From Mycogone perniciosa (Eukaryota; Ascomycota; Sordariomycetes; Hypocreales; Hypocreaceae): 64,000 nucleotides of DNA. Positions 1-11,895 of the stretch are shown here, in pieces. The DNA is taken from assembly GCA_025331125.1 (NCBI GenBank), contig JAOALB010000138.1, forward strand, positions 79,061 to 143,060, written 5' to 3'. Positions within the stretch are counted from its first letter, which is position 1, and every line of letters begins with the position of its first letter. Below the pieces are notes generated by a model, which was not told the origin of the DNA, made no database searches, and worked only from the letters and a program-made list of their open reading frames with translations. The position numbers and the translations under genes are program-made.

Positions 1-5
1 CCTAG

Positions 6-1573
6 GAGAGGGTTATGCAGGACGGTGTATTCACGAGTTTGAGTTCACCAGCAGTTTCAGCAACAGGCAGAACCCCGGGAGGATCATCCACCCCGAGATT
101 CGGTGTTGACCCGCCACGTCCACCTCGTGACGGATTCGAGTGGGTTTGGTTCCCTGAGGGATACTGGGCGGAGAGACGGCTCATAAGCTCGCCTCGAAAG
201 AGCAATGCCAGCTCACGCTTCTAGAAGTGGCGCTCACGCTCAACAAAGTCGGCCAGCGAGGGCGAGGCGCTCAATGATGTTGTGCGTACCTCTCCCGCGG
301 CTTCGATATCCGGGCTGCAGTCGCGGCACGAGCAGACAATCCAGCCTGCTTGGAGCCCATACCTGTCTGAATCGGAGCATGTATTTTCGCTACAGAACCC
401 GACTGTCTCTGTGTCCACCGCTGCGGCCGCCTTTGCTTCGCCAAGATCCCAACAGTCAAGCGAGAGCGTCGTGGTATCGCCAGGTTCAAAGACTTACCGA
501 CTAGATGATGTTCCTGAAGGAGACTCACTTGACAGTATGGCCGCATCTATCAAGACCGTCTCCCCTGGGACACCAATCCTCTCCCCTAGGGCGATATACA
601 TGAAAGCCAAAAGAGAAATCGAGTTTAAGTTAAAGCACAAGGGAAATTAGGAGTTACTCGCCAGCCCAGACAAGAGCCCCCGAGCCGAGTATCAGAAGAA
701 ACCGAAGCATTGCTGCAATGCTATCACTCCAAATGACTGCTGTCGTGCCCAAGCCACCGTTGATGGCACACGCAGCTTCCTCTCTGCCCAGAGTATCAGC
801 AAGGGAACCTGGTTTAAGGACGAGTCACACACGTCCAGGATCTCGCGAAAGCTATTCGGCAAAGCACCGTGGCATCGCAAGGAATCGGGAGACTCCTTTA
901 TCAGTGTTTCCAGTTCCGTGCGAGCAGTACTCAAGGGCAAGACTCCACCCGCAACACCCTTGTCAAACGGTCTGAGCTATACAAGTATAGTCCAATGATC
1001 ACTGTTTGTCACTCATAAAAACTAAAATCATGTCTAGATAGCTTCAATTCGGCAAATAACCCCTTTCCTGGAGGAGTAAGTACTATGCTCTCTTTGAGTT
1101 CTTAGAGAAACCCTCCTCATATGCAACCTTAGGAAGCCGTACGGGTAAGCACACCACCTCTCGACGAAGATACTGCGGATGGCAAGCCTCGAGGCTTCTT
1201 TACGTCTATGACACCTCCCATCTCCGATAGTGGGGAGACAGGTGCCAGAACACCCGCTGCCTTGTCTCTTCGCTCATGCTCACACTATAGTATCCACGGC
1301 AATAGCATGGTGTCGCAGCCCCGTGAGTGGTGGGAGCAAATACCCCAGCGTGGGAGCCGGCGCGATATTTTTGACAACTGCGTCGGTCAGTTCGAATTCG
1401 ATATCCCGGAGCATTTGCCCAGCAGTCCTATGTGTCCCACCAACAGTCGTCATAAAAGTGGCGGCACTGGTCTATGTGTCTATCATGGGCGCAGGAGAGC
1501 CACGTCTGTGCTCAGGGATGGGGCAAGTACGGGAGAGGATTCGGGATGGACTTCAGTGAGCAGTACAAGGTAA
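6..1573 (+). pseudogene. Decayed conserved fungal gene, 5' end outside the window
   Basis: A reading frame runs from a probable splice acceptor (cctag, ends at 5) through 6-984, 1038-1075 and 1133-1573. Introns 985-1037 (branch ACTAAA) and 1076-1132 (GTAAGT) are phase-consistent. The translation looks like a real protein: a Pro/aromatic motif DGFEWVWFPEGYWAER near the start, a basic low-complexity middle, and a C-terminal part with EWWEQIP and a Cys-containing stretch before the stop. Two in-frame TAG codons interrupt it at 222-224 and 648-650. Reading continues coherently after both, and in both contexts Trp would fit. I recognise the motif as conserved in fungal hypothetical proteins but know no function. 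It converges with the LtrA gene at 1862. Possible alternatives are sequencing error or unrecognised splicing, but the sequence around both stops looks coding. Confidence 0.6.
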
Positions 1574-1861
1574 CTGCGTCTGCCAGTCATTGTATTGTGT
1601 GTGTAAGTGTGACTTGTATATGAGTGGTATCAAAAAGCCACGAATGGCTACGCTATAACCTTTGTATCGTGAAAATCATGAAAGCCCAACTCCGTTCCTG
1701 TAATAAATTCAACACCCTTCCTTCTTTGAAACGTAGGTTGCTTTTTTTGGGTTCCATCCCAGCGGTATACCTTTAGGACAGATTGGCGCCTGGTTGATAA
1801 ACCGTTTCCAATACCAGGAATCGGATCTTTCACCCTGTACAGTTCTTTTGACTCCTTGCAT

Positions 1862-4308
1862 TTATCGCTGTCCACTAGTGGGAACATCCTCCCACCCTTC
1901 TCTCTCAGCGCGTTGTCTATACGAGGTCGATCTCTGCTGCCTATCCCCCCTTCTTCCCTCCTCATCATCCGCGGGAGGTAGCACCACACCCTCGCTCTCC
2001 TGCTCATCAGCACCCCTCTTCCTATCGTTATTCCACGACGTAAGGGGCACCTCGACGGGGACATAAGGCCTCTCCCGACGGAACAGGTTTCCCCTGCCAT
2101 TACTACCGCTGCTCTGGAAGAACAAGGGTGGGGAGTTGCCCACGTGAGTGAGGATGAGGACGGTGAGCCAGAGGAACGTAATGGTGGGCAGGACCCAGGG
2201 ACTGTCGAGGAAGCGCATGGCTTCGACCGGGTGGTAGAAGAGGATAGCGACGAGGCCGATGCCGAGGGCGAGGAGGAGGTAGATTGTGGTGCGGATGATG
2301 GGCCAGGGTTTCCAGGGGGTCATGCGGGAGATGATGGTGAGGGCCGTCATGATGGTTAGGGCGCAGCCAGCGGAGATGTAGCCGTATGCGAACTAATTAT
2401 ACACGTTAGTATGGAACAGAGATGGTTCTTGAAAATGTGAATGCTTACCACGAGGCGGTAACGTCCCCATGTCTTTTCGTTGACGGTGACTTGGAAGTTG
2501 CCGTTGTTGGCGTTGGCTTCTGATGATGCGCCGACTTTCTGTCTAACGTCGGGAGTGAGATCAATGTCGAACGTCTCAAAGATGGCGTTGCCCATGGACG
2601 ACAAGAGCACAGTGACAATCCCGCCCAGCTTTTCCAGTGCGGGCAAGTTCGAGGGGGAGATGCTGCTTAGATTGCCCGTCTGATCCAGGGCAACGAGCTC
2701 GGGCCAGAAACTATTCGGAATTTGGCTGATGTTTGCAATAGCAGACTTGACCGAATCATCGGTAGTTGAGTATTTCGGCTTATACACGTTGAAGAACTCG
2801 GCCGTCGCGTTGGTGAGATTGCGCTGGACCTCGCGGCTGGTTGCTGTGGCGAGCTTGGAGAAGTCCCAGAGGATCCAGTGGTCGCCAATGCTGTTGATGG
2901 CGTCGACGACTTTGGCCCAGATGATGAATTGGGTGAAGCCGGCCATGAAGAGGACTAGAGAGAGGTTGAAGGGCAGGTGGAGGCCGGCCCAGATTTGTTG
3001 GCGCCAGGCGGGGAGGTAGTCGTGCTTCATCCAGTCGAAGTAGATGAGGAAGATGAAGTAAATGGTTGCCGTGGCGGCAGTGATGATGCCAATGACGGTT
3101 GGATCTGAAAGTAGAGCAATGTCAGCGTGTGTTCTGGACACGGGGCAAAAATGAAGGTCAGCTTACTCCAGGAATCAGGTGTTTGAACGATTTTCACGAC
3201 ATTGACAGCCACGGAGATGATGCCATCGCCCAGAATCATGACCGTCAACAGACTCATACGTTTCATCAAGTGGGTCTTGGTGAAGCTGAGGATAGGGAAG
3301 TAATTGGAGATGACGAGACCGCCAATCGCCTCCAACCCAGAGATGACGTACCAGGTCACAAAGACCCGGCTCCTGGTCTCGTGGAAGCGAAAGGTGATGC
3401 CCAGGTATATGGCGCCTGAGATGAGGCACATGGCCATCTGGACATACAGACCAAGGCGAGCCTTTTTGAATTTCCGGGTATGGTACAAGATGGTGCCGTA
3501 CTCCATAGCCAAAACCCACCGCGAAGCACAGAGGATGAGAGCTTGAATCAAGTCAGTCAGAATACGGGCGATGGATGATAGCAGGATTTCCATGTTGGGG
3601 TGAGCGAGCTTACACATGGTTCTCATGGTTTGCATGTGCTGGTTGGTCGGGTCGAAATGGGGAGCCACGACAGCGAAGCCGACCAAAACACCCAGTTGCA
3701 TAGCCCTGCATGCTCGTTCTTTTTGTTTGCTGTTAGCTGGGGTTTTCCATCTACTATTGGCACAAAGGAAGTCTTACCAAAGACGCTGTCGGTGACGAAC
3801 CGGACATCGTACAAGGTAATAAGAAACCAGGTCAACCACAGAAGACTGCGAGAAGGAGCCCGAGTCAGTGTTTGCAGCAGAGCAGTGGAAGATGATGGGA
3901 TCCCCAAACGAACCAGAAGTATCCCACATAGGCCTTGAATCGTGCATGGTTGGTGACGGCTTGGTTCTGGGCGAAAACGGTGTAGTTGGCGGCGAAGAAG
4001 AGGTCAAAGAAGACTTCGAGAATACTCGCATCGTCGTGCTATAATTGATAGATTAGCATCATCAGCAGCAGCAGTAGTAGTAGTATCCAAGATACAAATG
4101 GTGAACATGATTTCCCGGGGGCGGATTGTTGTTGACGAACCCTCTGCACATTTGGAAAGTCTCTGTCACCAAAGCCGCTGAGATTGGGCAGGTTTTCGCC
4201 ATCGTTGGCTTGAGAATGGGAATGCTTTTCGTGGTCGTGGATAAGCGGGCTCTTGAGAAGGCGAAGCTTCTCGCGATGGACAATTGGCGGTGCCTCGTTG
4301 TCCGCCAT
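1862..4308 (-). CDS. LtrA-family (low temperature requirement A) integral membrane protein
   Basis: Seven exons fit: 4308-4141, 4038-3910, 3845-3778, 3712-3614, 3541-3167, 3104-2449 and 2392-1862. The signature is HDDASILEVFFDLFFAANY at the start of exon 2, then LYDVRFVTDSVF and GFAVVAPHFDPTNQ, followed by many hydrophobic helices (for example ILGDGIISVAVNVV and TTIYLLLALGIGLVAI). This matches the fungal LtrA family, a multispanning membrane protein of uncertain transport role. The ATG at 4308 gives a hydrophilic, His-rich N terminus. The C-terminal tail (after about 2100) is acidic/Arg-rich and cytosolic in appearance. The first intron (4140-4039) uses donor GTTCGT. The exon 2/exon 3 junction is one nucleotide out of phase with any GT-AG pair I can find, and exon 4 needs a GAG acceptor, so these boundaries are tentative or the gene carries a one-base change. 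Confidence 0.8.
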
Positions 4309-4310
4309 CG

Positions 4311-4330
4311 TCTCGTCTCGTCTCGTCTCG
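4311..4330. repeat. (TCTCG)4 microsatellite in LtrA 5' leader
   Basis: Four perfect pentamer units lie directly upstream of the LtrA start codon (complement at 4308-4306), so they would be in its 5' UTR or core promoter. Confidence 0.85.
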
Positions 4331-5057
4331 GACTGCTGACGCTAAAGAAGAGCGCACTCGTACGAGTACTCGGAGTTCTCTGCAGAATTAATAGCGGCAC
4401 ACAGCCAGCGTGGGAGATGAGAGTTCCATTCGGGGTCTCACAATTTATTATATGTATTAGATTTCGGATTCCGGCAGCTGGCAGTGCTCGTTGGCTGCAT
4501 TCACGTAATGTAATAATAAAATCACAGCCCAGAAGTCGCACCGCAGCAACGGCCCAATGGGTGTGGGAGAAAAAGAGACAGACAGAAACAGAAACAGAGA
4601 GTGGCACGGGCAAACGAAATTGACCCACAAGGAATGAATGAATGGATGGATGCCCGACTGCAGCAACTGATCAGTTGGTTGACTGATCTGATACGGTGGG
4701 GAGAAGCAAAGTGTTTGAGCAGCCTCGATCTTGGCAAAGCCCCTTGTCACAAGGCTGAGCCAACCTGTATGCACTCGTCTGCGCTCGTCTGCACACATAC
4801 ATACATGGCAATCCATTCGGAGGACGCAGAAGGTGATTCGAGCCCCTCATGCCGGGCCTAAGCTGCGGCGGATCATCTCATGCTGCTACGTGGGCGGCTT
4901 TGACAAAGACATCTGCTGCTTCGAGGCTCTCGGGGCTCTTGGCCTTGAGGCGCTGGCATCATAAGGGCCACACACCACAACGCCAAGATGCCGACAAGAA
5001 ACACGTCGCCATATTAGTTGATGATGCTTCTTATCCTCGTATGTAATACATAGATAG

Positions 5058-5360
5058 TACGGAGTAGTACGGAGTACTTGGTTATGCTGCTGCAACATCA
5101 CATCTCCGGCCAAGGCCCACCTGAATGTCTTAGGTGGGCATATGCTCGGCGTTTGCTAGAGAAGCCACCTACTCGTATGTACTCGTAGGCGGCAAGCCGG
5201 CAGATGAGAAGAGCCTACTCCGTACAGAGCCAAAAGGAAAATCTCCGCCGTTCCGATTCGATCATCATATTCGTACTCCTTTTTTCGCGTCACGGCTGGC
5301 TGGCTCGGCAGCTTACCCCGTGCATCGATCGTCACACAGAGCGCGTATGAGTACGGAGTA
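5058..5360. repeat. Cluster of the TACGGAGTA 9-mer
   Basis: Exact copies start at 5058, 5068, 5216 (as TACTCCGTA) and 5352. The same 9-mer recurs at 10525, 16053, 17208, 18517, 22062, 22877, 23109, 24316, 24389, 58854, 60146 and 62104, always between genes. Confidence 0.85.
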
Positions 5361-6591
5361 CATACTTCGTACGCACAATGTATTTTCTGCAGTTTCAGCA
5401 ACACCCCAAAGCCCCAGCTCTCTAGGGCTTGGATTGGGCAATAATGTGAGACCACAGCAGGTAATTTACCCACAGCGGTTCTTTTTTCTGGGGCTGTGTG
5501 CAGTCCCTCGAGCCAGAGGGGGGCTGTGCGAAGCAGTGAATTTGAATGGTTCCACGAGGGAGATCCGGATCCTCACAGCCCCCCGTTTCTCCGCCGCTTT
5601 GTGCTGTGAGTCTCAGAGTGGCATGTTGGCGAGCTTGAAATTACTTATGTTGGGAGCCTTGGCATAATACCGCATTTGTGTGGATGATGTAAGAAGGTTG
5701 AGGTTGTCCGAAGCGGCCGAGACGTCCGAGAGTATTGGCCATTCCAAGTTACATAAGACTGGACGAAGTCTTCTTATTGATGGATATCGAAAGCCCTTGG
5801 ATACTTCATAGGTTGCTGAGATTAACCAACGAATATATATGTAAGCTCGCCAACAAATTCGTCTGCCGTTTAATACTCGTACATGTTACCCTGTTGGTGG
5901 GCCAAGGATTAGCTCCCAGGCCCACATCGCCAACGGGAATGGCTTGGACAATTGGCAAACATACTCGTACCAGTTCTAGTTTCCATTGTGAGTTTACCAA
6001 GATGGTCAGTAGTATATATTCATTCGTGCTAGTTATCTGTCTCTGGCCGCTATGGATATAAGTTATATCTTGCAGCGTTAACCACTCTTGCAGGATACCC
6101 TATCATCGATTAATAGTAACGCTGCTGGCCAACAAAAGCCCTTTACACCCGTATTAGAAGGCGATGGCAATTCCGTAGCGAAGAGATAATGCAACAAGTT
6201 ACCAAGCAAAAGAATCTCTTAATTAAGCTATAATATTTCCTTTCTTTAAGCACAAGACTGGTCTACAATAATTCTACGAGATGCTCACAATTGCCTGATT
6301 TGGCCTTGTGCCAGGAACTGTATGGAGCACGTGTCACAGCGCTAAGTGCTAACACTAATAGGTAGCGCGTGTGCTCGTTAACTCGCCCCCAAGACGCGCT
6401 AAACGCGTTCGAATTGATCCTTTGTGAATTGAACTTCGTTCTGGAATGCTATACTGCAGCCACACGAGTCGAGTCTTGGAGCAGTGACCAGATTCTACAA
6501 TTGCGCGATGCATAACCGGCCTTTTTGAAACGACCTCGACTTCGAATTGCATACTGCACCTCCACAGGCGGTTGACTGCCGCTGGCCGGCG

Positions 6592-9289
6592 ATGGAACTC
6601 GATGTCATCAGCCGAAAACGAGCCCTCGACGAACCCGATCACGAGGCTATCGTGCCAGAGACCACCTTCAAGAGGTGCAAGCTCGACGATGTAAATGGTG
6701 TATCCCCTTCTGTCCCAAAGGTGCCGAGCTTCATGGCCTCAGCCATATCCGGCCTGTTCGGTTTCGGCCAAAAACCTACGGAAACACAAACCACAGAGAC
6801 TTCCACCATCACGGTCGAGAATGCCACTGTCCCGTTACCGAACCCGCCACCACAGCCCGTAGCTCCCTCGCCAACCAAAGCCCGGCCGGCGATAAAATTG
6901 GCGGCTCTTAGGGGGTCAAAATGGGACACGGGAGACTCAGATTTGCCATCGCCAAAGAAGGGGTCACCTAGGAAGGGGATGCCCGGTAGGCCTCCTGGGG
7001 CGATTCAGAAGGCTACCGGGGGAACAACACCAAAGTCAGGGAGAGGCAGAGGTCGACCGCGGAAGAATGCGAATACATCCACATGCGTAGAATCAGAGGC
7101 GGGCTGTCCCGACGACTCTCCGTCAAAACCACGATCCACGAAGAAACTCAATAGTATACCAATACTCCTCAGCGGCCATCTGGATTCCACAGCCGATGAG
7201 CTTTCCGCAGCCGAATTCTCGGCCGTTAGTCCCTTGACGAACCGAAGCTACAATCTAAATCAACGGTTGGCGGAATCGACTGGTGCATCGCCCATGCTCA
7301 AGGGCATCCTATCGCCAACCAAGAAAAAAGGGCCTCGTCCACAGAAGAGTGTCACTTTTAATCGAAGTGCCAACGAAGAGGTGTTTTTCGAGGACCTCCC
7401 AAAACATCCGAGTGCAAAGAAGAAACCAGGGCGGAAGCCGAAGCAGGTTCAGGTCCAGGTTCAGGTCCAGCAAGAGGTTGCGGCCGACGAGATCACTTGT
7501 GCCATTTGCTCAAAGCCCGATTCGATCAAGCCGAACGAGATCATACTATGTGACAATTGCGACTTTGCTGTCCATCAGGTGTGCTATGAGGTGCCGGTGA
7601 TTCCAGAAGGCGATTGGCTATGCAAGTCTTGTGCCCAGGAAGATGTCCTGAATACGCCAAAGAAGCCGGTCGAGGAGGTTATCGCAGTGACGAGCACGAC
7701 AAATGTCGCAACTGTCACCGTCGCCCCTGTTATCGAGGTGCCGGAAATACCTAACCTAGACTACCATTTATGGACCCTTCAGAGGGTTCTTCTAGATCGA
7801 TGTTCCGGTCGGCGGAGGATCCGAATGTTCGGACAACAGGATGCATATGAGAAAGCACAACAGCTTGTGGAGCAAACCGTTGTCGCTGGCGAAGGCAATT
7901 CGATGCTACTCATTGGACCTAGAGGATGTGGAAAGACTACCGTAAGGCTCCCGCTGGTCTTGTATCCGGATTCAAGCTAACCGTCCACACAGATGTTGGA
8001 AAGCATAATTAAGGATATGTCACGACAGCATCGAAGGGATTTCCACGTTGTGCGATTGAATGGCTTCATCCACACAGATGATAAGCTCGCTCTCAAAGAA
8101 ATTTGGCGCCAGCTTGGAAAGGAGATGCAAGTGGAGGACGACCTCTTGAATAGGGTAAGCCACACACTTGATCTTTTACTACTGCCTCAGTGCTGACTCA
8201 AATGGCAGTCTAATTACGCAGATACAATGGCATCTCTGCTGGCGTTATTGTCACATCCCTCTGAAATCCTAGGCACCGATGCAGGCGTAACATCACAGTC
8301 AGTCATCTTCATCATTGATGAATTCGACATGTTTGCTGCCCACCCCCGGCAAACGCTGCTATACAACCTCTTCGATATTGCACAGTCTCGCAAGGCGCCG
8401 ATTGCCGTCCTGGGCTGCACTACGCGCCTTGATGTGGTAGAAATGCTCGAGAAGCGAGTTAAGAGTCGATTTAGCCATCGATACATCTACCTATCGCTTC
8501 CCAAAACTTTGGTAGCATACTGGCAAATCTGCCGACAGGGGTTGATGCTAGGAGACGTTGACCCGAGCGAGGAAGGAATTGACCCGAGTATCGAAGGATA
8601 TGTTGAGTTCCAGAGACATTGGAACCGCAATATCGAGGTTAGTGAATGAATGTGGGTTGGTTCCTTTGATATATGATTTTCTGACACTTCTGGTTCGCTA
8701 GGAGCTCTACAAACAGCGAGGGTTTCAGGACTTGCTCCAGTATCATTACTACACGACCAAGTCGCCTTCAGCTTTCTTCACTGAGTGGATATTACCACTC
8801 TCGTCGCTCTCAGCAACCAATCCGAACCTCAGCATCCCGCCGGTCAGTTCAGAATCAACGTCTTTGGCGCCGTCGGACTCCCGCATGCAGCTTCTATCAA
8901 CGTTGTCTGATCTTGACCTCGGCTTGCTCATTGCAGCAGCAAGATTAGACATTGTGGCCGACACGGACACCGTCAACTTTGCCATGGCTTACGACGAATA
9001 CAGCTCACTAGTCGGACGACAGCGGGTACAGTCAGCAACATCGGGAATGCTTGCCGTGGGCGGTAATACAAGGGTCTGGAGTCGCGGCGTTGCCGGCATA
9101 GCATGGGAACGGCTCATCACCCTGGGCTTGCTTGTGCCGGCTGGTATTGGGGGTGTTGGTGCGGGCAGCAGGACACACGGGCACGGGGGGTTAGATGGGA
9201 AGATGTGGAAGGTGGATGTTGCTTTGGAGGAGATCCCAATGGCGACAAAGCTCAGCACTGTGTTGGCGAAATGGTGCAAGGAAATATGA
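6592..9289 (+). CDS. ORC4: Origin recognition complex subunit 4 with PHD finger and AT-hook
   Basis: Four exons (6592-7941, 7993-8154, 8209-8637, 8702-9289) join in phase to 842 aa. The C-terminal half is the Orc4 AAA+ ATPase: Walker A GPRGCGKTT (about residue 442, split right after by intron 1), Walker B VIFIIDEFDMF, and a winged-helix-like tail. The N-terminal half is a fungal extension with an AT-hook core (RGRGRPRK, about residue 150), a second GRKPK-type basic patch, and a C4HC3 PHD finger beginning CAIC (about residues 303-347). Orc4 acts in the ORC complex that loads Mcm2-7 at replication origins. The PHD and AT-hook suggest chromatin or AT-rich DNA binding by this subunit, as AT-hooks do in fission yeast Orc4. 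The ATG at 6592 is preferred. An in-frame ATG at 6547 would add 15 residues. Confidence 0.93.
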
Positions 9290-10793
9290 GTGCCGTGCTC
9301 TTTATATGCGCTGTATAATGAAGGCATCTATGAATAGACGAATAGAACGGTGATGGTCCCGTCCGAAAAAAAGAGTATATACCAGTATAGAAACTAATCA
9401 AGAGTTTTCTCATAGAAGAGAGAAGATAGAAATTCAATCTCCCTAGTCTGTAATGCTGTACGACGTCGAGTAGGTCTTATTGCCGAGATTCCTAACCAAG
9501 GGAGATGGCACCAAAAACAGCCATAACGACGAAGTATATCAAGCTTAAAAAGAAACTAGACAAAACTACGGATACTAAGTTGAGTTAATTATAGCATTCT
9601 TGGGTTTTTTGTACCATACTTGTAGTATTACTTCAACCGCTACTACTTCGTAGTTGCTTGAAGTCTTATTCGCAGGGAAATGTACTTCGCAGTCCCTCCT
9701 GTTTTGTCCCTCCCTTTCTGTCGCCTTGCTGCTTCTCCTCACCGTGTTTCATAAGACACATGTATTAGCTGAAACCTGTTTGTATGTATGTAGAGATTTT
9801 TCGGACCAACACTCGGCTCAAAACAAGTCCCAACGTGTGGTGCGGCTTTTCCGCCAATACGGGATGGAGTGATGATATTGCCGGACGAACCGATGCCAAG
9901 CCTTTGTTCTAAGGTCTAAGAATAGGTGTGCCTCGGCTGCTACATAAGCAGATGACAGAAAAAGGGCACCACATTTCCAATTACATAAGACATCAAGTCA
10001 TGACAGTGCCGAGGCATGGAAATAAGAAAATGGGCTGATCTAACTTGAGATGGTAAATATATCAAAATTACATTTTTCTGGCTATTTTTTGAACTTGATA
10101 TGTAGCAGTTAATATGGAGTATCTTTTTTGCTACCCGCCGTTATAATAGACATCCCTGCTCAGCCCACCCGGAGACGGCCGAACTGTCCTCCGAGGCGTC
10201 GACAAACCTCCACATGAGCACTTGTAGATGTGCCGACACTAGTCTGGTTACAGCCTCCACCGATCCAGAGCTGACCAGCTAAACAGCATCATCTCGCCTT
10301 CTACGAAGTAGTATGCACACACAATACGTATTATACTACGAGTACGTGCTAGGTAGGGAACACGTGCATGCTCCTTTGACGGGCGTGGCGCGAGCCCGAA
10401 ACCCCTGTCGAAACCCGTCTCCAGGTGCTCGCACTAATACTGGGCTGAGGCTGTTGTTTCGGGAAACAGACCGTCCGTTGGGCTACCCATTTTCGCTTCT
10501 ATTTTTTCCTCACCTTAGTGGAAATACGGAGTAGCTAAAAGTCGTTTCTTATCCTGTTCTTCCTCGTCTTCATATTCGCTTTTCCTCTTCTTTTTCTTTC
10601 GGCTTTCATATCTCCCACCAACACGCTACTTGGCTGCCCTCATACATATGACTTCATAGACGCACCTTACCCTGCGTACATACATAACATACATACAGCC
10701 AACATACGACAACAACAACAACAACAGACATAACCAGATCCGTGCTCCAACTAGAGAGCAAGCAGACAGACAGACAGACAGACAGACGAGAAG
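9290..10793. other. Intergenic spacer, ORC4 to DUF7053 gene
   Basis: No gene seen. About 9470-10140 is AT-rich and without coding character. About 10540-10625 is a pyrimidine-rich promoter-like tract for the downstream gene. One TACGGAGTA copy lies at 10525, and a (CAGA)n run ends just before the next start codon. Confidence 0.6.
10762..10786. repeat. (CAGA)n tetranucleotide repeat
   Basis: About six tandem CAGA units sit immediately upstream of the ATG at 10794, so they are probably in the 5' UTR. Confidence 0.85.
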
Positions 10794-11396
10794 ATGCCCA
10801 CAAAAATCGTCTTTACAACCATCAGCCCCCTGCCCCCGGGCGTCTCCCGCCAAACCGCCATCGACTTCCTCCACAACCACCTCCTGATACTGGACCTCAA
10901 CCCTGCCATCACTGAGAGACATGCCATCTCTACGCCCGACCATGCCCTCCCCGACGAGAAATCATGCATATGGTACTCCATCACCGAAAAGATTACTTAC
11001 TTGCCCGGCGACCTCATGACCGGCGCCGTGTCCTTCACATGCGCTTTCCACAACCTGCCCCATGGCATACAAACCCACTGCTATGCGCCCATGGGCGTTG
11101 ACCTGCGCGAAAAGTGGACTATCGGCGGCACTCTCCCCGGCGAACCCCCCGAGCCGATAGAGCTGGGCCTCGGCGCGCCGGCCACGGGGTTGTATATCCG
11201 CGAGGACGTCGAGCTGCGGTGCAATCTCTTGGTGGCAGGCTTCGTCAAGAAGACGATGAAGAGGGCGCATGCCAGACTGGTTGAGATTATATCAGAAGAG
11301 GCATCCGCCTTAGAAGCCGCGCGCCAGCAGGAGAAGCAGCAGCAGCAGCAGCAGCAGCACCAGCAACATCAGTATCAAACGACGGCGCGAATCTAA
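10794..11396 (+). CDS. DUF7053-like conserved fungal protein
   Basis: Single-exon 200 aa protein. It starts MPTKIVFTTISPLPPG and carries the conserved pattern of a fungal family I recognise as DUF7053: a helix TAIDFLHNH, a WYSITEKITYLPG segment, THCYAPMGVDLREKW, then LYIREDVELRCN and a C-terminal helix. The fold is probably a START-like/lipid-binding type, but no function is established to my knowledge. The C terminus ends in a polyglutamine tract of eight Gln in a row broken by His (CAG run about 11336-11357), a likely length polymorphism. There is no signal peptide or membrane segment. The start is the first ATG after a CT-rich leader. Confidence 0.85.
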   Translation: MPTKIVFTTISPLPPGVSRQTAIDFLHNHLLILDLNPAITERHAISTPDHALPDEKSCIWYSITEKITYLPGDLMTGAVSFTCAFHNLPHGIQTHCYAPMGVDLREKWTIGGTLPGEPPEPIELGLGAPATGLYIREDVELRCNLLVAGFVKKTMKRAHARLVEIISEEASALEAARQQEKQQQQQQQHQQHQYQTTARI

Positions 11397-11895
11397 AGAG
11401 CCATATAATCTCAAATGCGTATTCTTCGATGATATTATATACGATACGACTTCTATGATGACGTTTTTTTTCGAGTGCACACACACACACTTCTTTTTTT
11501 GTTGCCGGACACAGCGCTTTAGGCAATGGGATATAGGGAGACCATGTCGTCGCTCGCATTATCGCGCATGGCGTTTGGGTTTTCAAAACCGAGTGGGAAG
11601 AATCGCCTTGCTTTGTTATCCCACAGCTGCGGCCGGTTCATCAATTCACTCAAGCGGGCAAATAGGACACACCATAATTTTCAAACAGCGATATTAATTT
11701 CCTTGGCAAGTAGGGACGTCGTCTCATTCCGACTCCATACCTATGCTATCATGCAGATGAATCCATTAAGAAATGCCTAAACACACAAAAAAAACCCTTT
11801 CCCACAAAAGTCTCGCCAAAGAACGGAATCCTTTTCTCTTCTTCCACCACCGCGTCTTGCCAACGCAGCCTGTGACAAAGCCGGTTTTGTCCTCA
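11397..11895. other. Convergent 3' spacer
   Basis: About 500 bp between the converging 3' ends of the DUF7053 gene and the wall-protein gene. It would hold both 3' UTRs. No other feature seen apart from a short (CA)n run near 11478. Confidence 0.6.

Larger units (their letters stand above)
4309..6591. other. Intergenic spacer, LtrA gene to ORC4 (divergent)
   Basis: I see no gene in this 2.3 kb between two divergent genes. It starts with a TCTCG tandem (4311-4330) in the LtrA leader. It holds four exact copies of the 9-mer TACGGAGTA/TACTCCGTA (5058, 5068, 5216, 5352). The few open frames here lack codon bias, splice context or recognisable domains. The part nearest ORC4 (about 6000-6300) is AT-rich. 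Confidence 0.6.

Noticed and set aside
4062..4628. 188-codon minus-strand frame overlapping the LtrA start, suggesting a frameshift in exon 1
   Set aside because: A GTTCGT donor at 4140 joined to the acceptor at 4039 connects the MADNEAPP... exon to HDDASILE in phase, so no frameshift is needed at this place.
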